A stretch of DNA of 64,000 bases from Actinomucor elegans (Eukaryota > Mucoromycota > Mucoromycetes > Mucorales > Mucoraceae), in the NCBI GenBank assembly GCA_026027325.1, contig JAMSLZ010000014.1:62001-126000 (forward strand), read 5' to 3'. Within the stretch, counting starts at the first letter, position 1, and every line of letters begins with the position of its first letter. The position numbers and the translations under genes were made by a program. The notes beneath the pieces are model-generated. The model was not told the origin of the DNA and did no database searches. It saw nothing but the letters and a program-made list of their open reading frames with translations. Positions 58,113 to 64,000 of the stretch are shown here, one piece after another.

Positions 58113-58945
58113 ATTGAATATGTGAATAACGTATTTTTAGGCATTCTTTTTTACGCTAGTTTTTTCAATAAAGAAAAAAAAAAAAAAAAAAAGTGACTGG
58201 TTTCAATGGCATATTTGTACGATGTATACCATTAGTGTCTGTCAAACTAACCAACTGCGGTCAGTTGCGGTTTGGACATTGTTAATTAATGATTGGCTCA
58301 CGACTATTTATATAATTTCATGCTAAAAGGAATAGAAAATTCCAGGTTTGATTCACTTCTTACTTACTTAACAAGATATCAATACAGAAAATTGTTTAAT
58401 AAACGTTTTGGAATTCCATTGTGCATCGAGCAATTTTATAATATAGCAATGTCTTAAATCAATGGATAAAATGTCGATTATTTCAATTTTACAATATAGG
58501 CTCATTACACGTGTGCTATGGATGATAAAAATATCACAAAAAATAAGCGTATGGCCTTAATCATTACTTTGAAAATGCTGACTTTGTACTCTTAAAAAAA
58601 AAAAGTATTCAAAAATATCGGTCCTTAGATATTACCTTGCCCATTTTACCCATATTACAGACATAGATTCCACAGCTGAACTTTGGCGTAAAGTCCTATC
58701 TAACTACTACTATCTATCTAAAATGAACAAATATATTTGATTGAATATTGACTTAGCAGTATTTTGATAAAAACAAGATTGTTAGTAACAATAACACTCT
58801 TACTTGGTCAAGGCACCAGAAAAATGGAAGCCAAAGGGTGAAACCTGGCAGAATAAATCAAAAACCAGTCACGATATCTCCCAAAATAATATTTAAACGG
58901 ACTGTAATAACTAATCTATGCTTTCTTTCGTCAATCAACACTACA
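58113..58945. promoter_or_regulatory. Divergent intergenic region between MAP2 and SLU7
   Basis: 833 bp with promoters for both genes. Poly(A) at 58172-58191 (poly(T) upstream of MAP2 on its strand) lies 60 nt from the MAP2 ATG. An open reading extension upstream of SLU7 begins at 58838 but lacks conserved sequence. Confidence 0.5.
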
Positions 58946-60374
58946 ATGCAACAAAGTCGACTTACCAAAGAAGAATATCGTCAAGCTAAAGACCTTGATG
59001 CCGCTCGTAAAGCTGGTACAGCGCCTGCCGAGATCGATGACGAGGGTAACGAAATCAATCCTCATACCCCGCAATTCATGCTTAAAGCACCTTGGTATGT
59101 GGACAATGGCAAAGTATCTTTAAAGCATCAAAAGGCTCCTGAGAAACGCAAAGGCCCCAAATTTACTGCTGAAGACAATTATTGGTATGCCAGAGGAAAG
59201 CGAGCAGTAAGTATTGAGTTTTCTTTTCATGTGTTCAATTAACTAAAAACTTTTTTGTTGCAATAAGGGACCAGCTGCTACCAAGTATCGTAAAGGCGCT
59301 TGTGAGAATTGTGGTGCCATGTCACATAAAACAAGAGACTGTGTTGAGCGTCCTCGCAAAAAGGGTGCGAAATGGACTGGAGAGAATATCAAGGCCGACG
59401 AGATCATTCAAGAAGTTGAACTGGATTGGGACGAAAAACGCGATCGATGGAATGGATACGATCCTAAAGAACACGATAAAGTCATTGAAGAGTACAATCA
59501 AGTAGAAGAAGCAAGAAGGAAAGCCAAAGCATCTGAATTAGATAAACAAGGTCCTACAACTACCTCTGAAGCCAAAAAGATTGCTGGCTTATCTGACGAT
59601 GAAGATGATGATGATGATGATAAATACGCAGACGCAGCAGATATGCCAGGCCAACACGTCAACCAAAAGACAAGAACTACAATTCGTAACTTGAGAATTC
59701 GTGAAGATACAGCAAAATACCTCTTGAATTTGGATACAAATTCAGCATTTTATGATCCCAAAACACGTTCTATGCGTGATAACCCTCTTGAAAACCAAAA
59801 CGAAGATGGTCTTGATTTTGCTGGTGATAACTTTGTGAGATATACGGGTGATGCACCCCAAATGGCTAAAGTGCAGATGTTTGCTTGGCAGGCCTCGGAA
59901 AGAGGTAATGAGGTACATCTTCAAGCAAACCCTACACAGGTGGCTATTTTGCACAAGGAATATGAATCCAAGAAAGATCAAGTGAGAGATACGACGCAGA
60001 AGAGTATTTTGGAGAAATATGGTGGTGAAGAATATCTTGAAGCACCACCCAAGGAACTATTATTGGCACAAAGTGAAAATTATGTCGAATACTCAAGAAC
60101 AGGTAGAGTCATTAAAGGCCAAGAACGAGCTAAAGCTAGATCAAAATATGAAGAGGATGGTAAGTTCAAAATTATTCGCTGATAATGTTCAATGCACTAA
60201 TGCCTACTTTTTTTTTCTCCCACAGTCTTTATTCATAACCATACTACTGTTTGGGGATCTTATTGGGCAGAAGGACAATGGGGTTACAAGTGCTGTCGAT
60301 CGAATATGAAGAACTCTTATTGTACAGGTCAAGCTGGTATTGAAGCACAGAAAGCTTCTCAGCTTATTAAATAA
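58946..60374 (+). CDS. SLU7: Pre-mRNA-splicing factor SLU7
   Basis: Second-step splicing factor that helps choose the 3' splice site. Three exons (58946-59206, 59268-60159, 60226-60374) encode 433 residues. The opening ([19 protein letters not shown]) and the [16 protein letters not shown] stretch are typical. The zinc knuckle [14 protein letters not shown] (C-x2-C-x4-H-x4-C) is at about residues 96-109. The long helical Slu7 domain follows, with an acidic run near residue 195 and the [17 protein letters not shown] block. The C-terminal [17 protein letters not shown] motif is intact. Start chosen at ATG 58946 since the in-frame extension upstream is not conserved. Confidence 0.94.
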
Positions 60375-61433
60375 ATATCGATTTTGCATTTTTATAAACC
60401 AAACCTTTTCCTGCTAGCGCCTATAGAGTAACAAGTATGCAAAAAATATTGTTGAGATCCGGAAAAGATACAAGAACATGCGTATGTCAGATAGCTTATG
60501 AATATATCAAACCAAACAATTGAATGCATATCGACTACTAAACCGAGCTTCTGTCTATATTTTGGATCACTTTAGTAGTATCCAGTTTTATACACTATTA
60601 CTAATTGTTTGGAAATACAAACTTCAAAGACGCGGTTTTTCTTTTTTTAATTTATACATCAGTCCCGCCATTCTAAAGAGAATCAATAGGTGCTTTCTCA
60701 ATCACCTCAAGGATTCGAAGGCTACATTTTATTGTAGTATTCTCTATTCAACAATCCTTATTTTGACGTATAAAGATACATCTCGTTATTTTTATTCTTT
60801 TTTTTTGCGTTATTTGATAAAAGGTTGATTAATCGTCTGTAGCATTTTCACCCTCTAGTATGCATCAATGTAACAAATCCCCTAAATCGATATATAACAC
60901 TATATCATAGATGAATATAATAAAAGATGCATGATTTTCTTAAACAAGTTCCGGCGGAGATCCGAAGAATAAAAACTTTCATTTAAACTGCATGTAATGG
61001 TTGTATAGACCAGTGAATAGATGGCATTTGTTAAACGGCACATCTGACAAATAGTACTTTTCAAAATTAAAAATTGCATTTAATGAATACATTTGTTTGA
61101 ATGGTATTTAGCGAGCATAATATGCATTAATCAAATGCAATGGCTAACCTGGTTTTGAAGTAAAACTCTTCAATAGATTAGCGGTGCAAACATGCAATTG
61201 CATTATTATTAATTATTTTTTTTGCTCTTGAAACCAGGCTATTTGAACAACTAACTGTATTTATTTATTACGACTGATGCTAAACTGGCTTTTTTAATGA
61301 AAATACTTGACAGTAACAATCATGCATTTCACATTCTAGATCTGATCATTTATTGATAGATAAAATACAATATCAACTATGTATTATATACAAGATAGCG
61401 AATTGTTGCTTAACATACGATATGCACTTAAAG
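60375..61433. other. Intergenic AT-rich DNA
   Basis: Convergent region between SLU7 and the four-helix membrane protein gene. No supportable gene; an open frame at 60520-60828 has low-complexity, unconserved-looking content. Confidence 0.5.
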
Positions 61434-62283
61434 CTATTTCTCTTTTGGACCATTATTTGAATGAAATGCAAGATATTTCTCATATTTATGTGCAACGTAT
61501 GCAGCGTAAATCTAATAAAGCTGTTAGTATAAATGAACAGCGCGGTTTTATAGTAAGAATAGTACTAATACCTGATGCGAAGAAGTGGCCACTACATAGC
61601 TCCCAAGGATAATCGAAATATAGATCCACGGATTCTTAATAAAGAAATCAGCATCTACTTCGTTCATATTCGCTTCATAATCTTCAGGTTTCAATGTAGC
61701 AAGTCTCTCGCTGCTATTATACCAATAATATATACATTCCAAAAGCGCAAAAGGCGTTGTAATAACATCAAACCATAGATAGTTTCTATAATACTTTATC
61801 AGCCTTGGAGATTTCTATTTAGCATATCAGTATTGGCACATTGACATTAGTATTTTTCAATAACAAACAATCTTACTTTGTAACATCCTATCATACTAAC
61901 TATTTCCATCGTATTGGCAACTACTGTGAATGCATTAACAGGATCGCTCATATACGGTACTGTAAAATGGTAATATCTATAAACAAATGGGGTTGCTAAA
62001 TTCATAATCAGAGATTCAAGTTATTACTACTATTATGAGGCAAATATAATTTTGTGGGGGTATGATATTCTAACTTACGCTCATTTGTAAAGAATTCGGG
62101 ATGCGCATGCTGATATAATCTACAAGCAAAACCACCTAAAAGAGGGAGAGTCTAGATATACCATATAAGAACAAACAAGGTTAATGATTTCTTGGTCTTT
62201 ACTGGTTGCTTCAAATCAACATTTTCTTACCACACTAAGGAACGAATTGATAAATACGCCTGATCTGAGAGAAAGACATCCAT
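61434..62283 (-). CDS. Unrecognised small membrane protein with about four helices
   Basis: Five exons (62283-62236, 62151-62079, 61959-61877, 61793-61572, 61511-61434) join in phase to 167 residues. I do not recognise the family. Hydrophobic stretches are at about residues 16-29 (LTLPLLGGFACRLY), 49-66 (NAFTVVANTMEIVSMIG), 75-93 (WFDVITTPFALLECIYYWY) and 125-150 (IYISIILGSYVVATSS). Between the third and fourth is an acidic loop (LKPEDYEANMNEVDADFF). The tail is charged. The layout recalls EXPERA/TMEM97-like or other small ER membrane proteins but lacks their signatures. The donor after exon 1 (GTGTGG) and two acceptors are weak, so exon limits are less sure than the coding nature of exon 4. 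Confidence 0.6.
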
Positions 62284-62899
62284 AACAGCTGTTCTTGAAC
62301 GTTTTATAATTACTTTTATCTTCTTTCATTTTTTTCTTCTTTTTTTTCAAGTAACACCAAATCTACACGCCTCTATTTATACTCATAAAAATAAACGTTT
62401 AAACCTCTTTATTATGAGTCAACTACCCATTAAATACAAATTATGTTCCGCATGAGAAAGTAATAGAAGTCAGCTCCGGTTTGTGACACTTGGTACAGGG
62501 GCAGTAATACCCTTTATCTAGTTAAATATCATTATTTCTTAGTTTAGTGTAATATTTTAGGCATATAAACTTTATTCAGGGAAATCTGAAACTTTAATCA
62601 TCAAATATTCATGAAAGCCTTGGATTTTTATAATATGCAAATATGAACAAAAGCTTTGATAGCTGTATCAGATGAAACAGGCCATTCTAAGCAGGATTAC
62701 TATTCAGATGTGATATTTGAACGGGCTCGACTGAGAAGTCTAAGGACCTAAAGATCTAACAAAATTGATAAAAAAAACATGCTTTAATTTACAGCCAAAG
62801 GTCAATGTATTATACAATGGCTCTAATTTTGTTGGATAATGTTTCCGATAGAAATAGTAACTCATTATGAACATGTAAAAGATACGGAACATTCCTTCC
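62284..62899. other. Intergenic DNA between the membrane protein gene and the retroelement relic
   Basis: Promoter side of the minus-strand gene, with CT-rich sequence at 62310-62350. The block TTGTGACACTTGGTACAG at 62481 resembles TTTGTCACTTGGTACC at the extreme right edge (63985-64000); both may belong to the retroelement. Confidence 0.4.
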
Positions 62900-64000
62900 T
62901 ACATCAGAAGACAGTTCCATAGGCTCAGTTAGCCCGGTTTATCGGTACTACCTTGGCTACTCATCTTGACAATCAGCAAGCACACTTCAGAGCCCGCCAT
63001 CTTTTAATACAACTCAATCAATCGCGCCATCGTCAAACTTCAATAGTCAATGCGCGAATACAGAAGGAGCTTTTGTGGTAAACTACAAAATTGAACAAAT
63101 GGAATGGACGCCATCTACTTTCTCAATTGTCACTCACACAGGTACTTACCGACTCGTCAGACCATATGGCAACAATTCGATTCAGGGTGCATGCTAACCC
63201 AGAGAACAAATACTTCACATTAACAAGAAGGAACTACTAGTTATCCAAAAACCATATCAATATATTCGTATCCCGCCACACTATCATGGTATATATACAA
63301 TATTTCAGCCATTGCTTATATAAAAAAATTTCAGTGGAACCAAAACATCGGCGTTAAAGCGCATTGCATTGAACATTTGAACATACTACTTTCGGGACTA
63401 CATATAGCTCTCGATGCTATACGTTCCCTCACAGCTGAATCCAGCAGATGTGCTGTCTCACATACTACAGAACCAAATCGATGGCCACTCCCTCCGCCAA
63501 TTTTCGGGTGGCTCGATCGGATATAGGGCCTCTACCATCTCGACTTCTTCGCATCTCACTGCAATTATCAATTACCAACCATCGTGTCATGGAATTATCA
63601 TCCTCAAGTAATATGGATCAAAGCATTCAGCTGATAATATACTCTTCTTCCAGGTCAAATCCACTTGACTCCTTCATGGAACTTATTACTCCGGACTCTT
63701 CAGACCCTACTTCGCCATAGATACCCAGTAACTTTAGTCGCTCCAAATCAGCCCATCGCACTGTGGTATCCGCTAGCCCTGTAACTAACCATATGTCCTC
63801 CTTGTATCTTATATATTCTCAAAAAACTAAACAACGAGTCCGAACCTATCCTCCAGAAGAACAAGCAATATAGTCTGCTAGCGTGGAACCTTTATTAAAG
63901 CGCCTTCGTCTCTCCGACTCTGCTATACCTATCATGGATGCTCCTCGTCCAGATTACAAACAAGACCGGTATAAATAATTGTCTTTTGTCACTTGGTACC
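62900..64000 (+). mobile_element. DIRS-like retroelement relic (RT end, RNase H and beyond), runs off the window
   Basis: Translated pieces in shifting frames match the order expected for a DIRS-type pol. First QLARFIGTTLATHL and RHLLIQLNQ (62927-63020), then KLNKWNGRHLL and VLTDSSDHMATIRF (RNase H start, about 63090-63190). Then HINKKELLVIQKP (63220), YVPSQLNPADVLSH (63415-63460), WPLPPPIFG, IWGLYHLDFFASHCNYQLP and VSWNYHP (63480-63610), and TLVAPNQPIALWYPLAL (63735-63780). Multiple frameshifts and stops show it is dead. Whether a tyrosine recombinase follows is outside the window; a Ty3-like element is the alternative, but NPAD followed by a DLFAS-N-QLPTYVSW-like block favours DIRS. Confidence 0.6.

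Noticed and set aside
58838..58945. N-terminal extension of SLU7
   Set aside because: The in-frame extension lacks an ATG at its beginning and does not look like SLU7; the protein's conserved start follows ATG 58946.

Overview
The window looks like nuclear DNA of an early-diverging filamentous fungus, most probably Mucorales. It is AT-rich, with short spliceosomal introns (about 45-70 nt, GT-AG, branch sites like CTAAC close to the acceptor). The genes carry fungal chitin-precursor, RAVE, TLDc and GLFG-nucleoporin proteins. The transposon relics (CACTA/Tnp2, Crypton, Tc1/mariner, DIRS-like) are of kinds common in Mucoromycota genomes. I worked out exon structures by hand from splice sites and reading-frame continuity. 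Except for rav1, and for the interrupted or truncated copies, the coding lengths given are exact multiples of three.

Layout. 1-1255: 3' end of an unidentified multi-exon gene. 1256-13.9 kb: gene-poor, with a CACTA-type DNA transposon (left end at about 5508, subterminal repeats, a divergent accessory ORF, a Tnp2-type transposase) cut off at about 8820 by a Crypton-type recombinase fragment, plus a mariner relic at 13.2 kb. 14.0-28.7 kb: phosphoacetylglucosamine mutase, an ERMP1-like M28 peptidase, an Hst3/Hst4-like sirtuin, glucose-6-phosphate dehydrogenase and a zinc alcohol dehydrogenase, separated by AT-rich DNA with degenerate repeats and a tRNA-Glu pseudogene. 30.1-42.5 kb: a very large Rav1/DmX-like gene facing an OXR1/TLDc gene, then a DDAH gene and a possible 42-aa membrane microprotein. 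43-46 kb: repeat DNA with a mariner relic and a damaged RGS-domain gene. 47.7-60.4 kb: a dense block of FLVCR-like transporter, ferrochelatase, Nup98-type nucleoporin, mRNA guanylyltransferase, methionine aminopeptidase 2 and SLU7. 61.4-62.3 kb: an unrecognised four-helix membrane protein. 62.9 kb to the right edge: a decayed DIRS-like retroelement.

Functional themes. Rav1 (V-ATPase assembly) and OXR1/TLDc (a family linked to V-ATPase disassembly) are convergent neighbours. An FLVCR-family transporter lies next to ferrochelatase, and an mRNA export nucleoporin is head to head with the capping enzyme. These linkages are suggestive, not proof of co-regulation. The most novel-looking material is the CACTA-like element with its divergent accessory gene and its abrupt junction with a Crypton.
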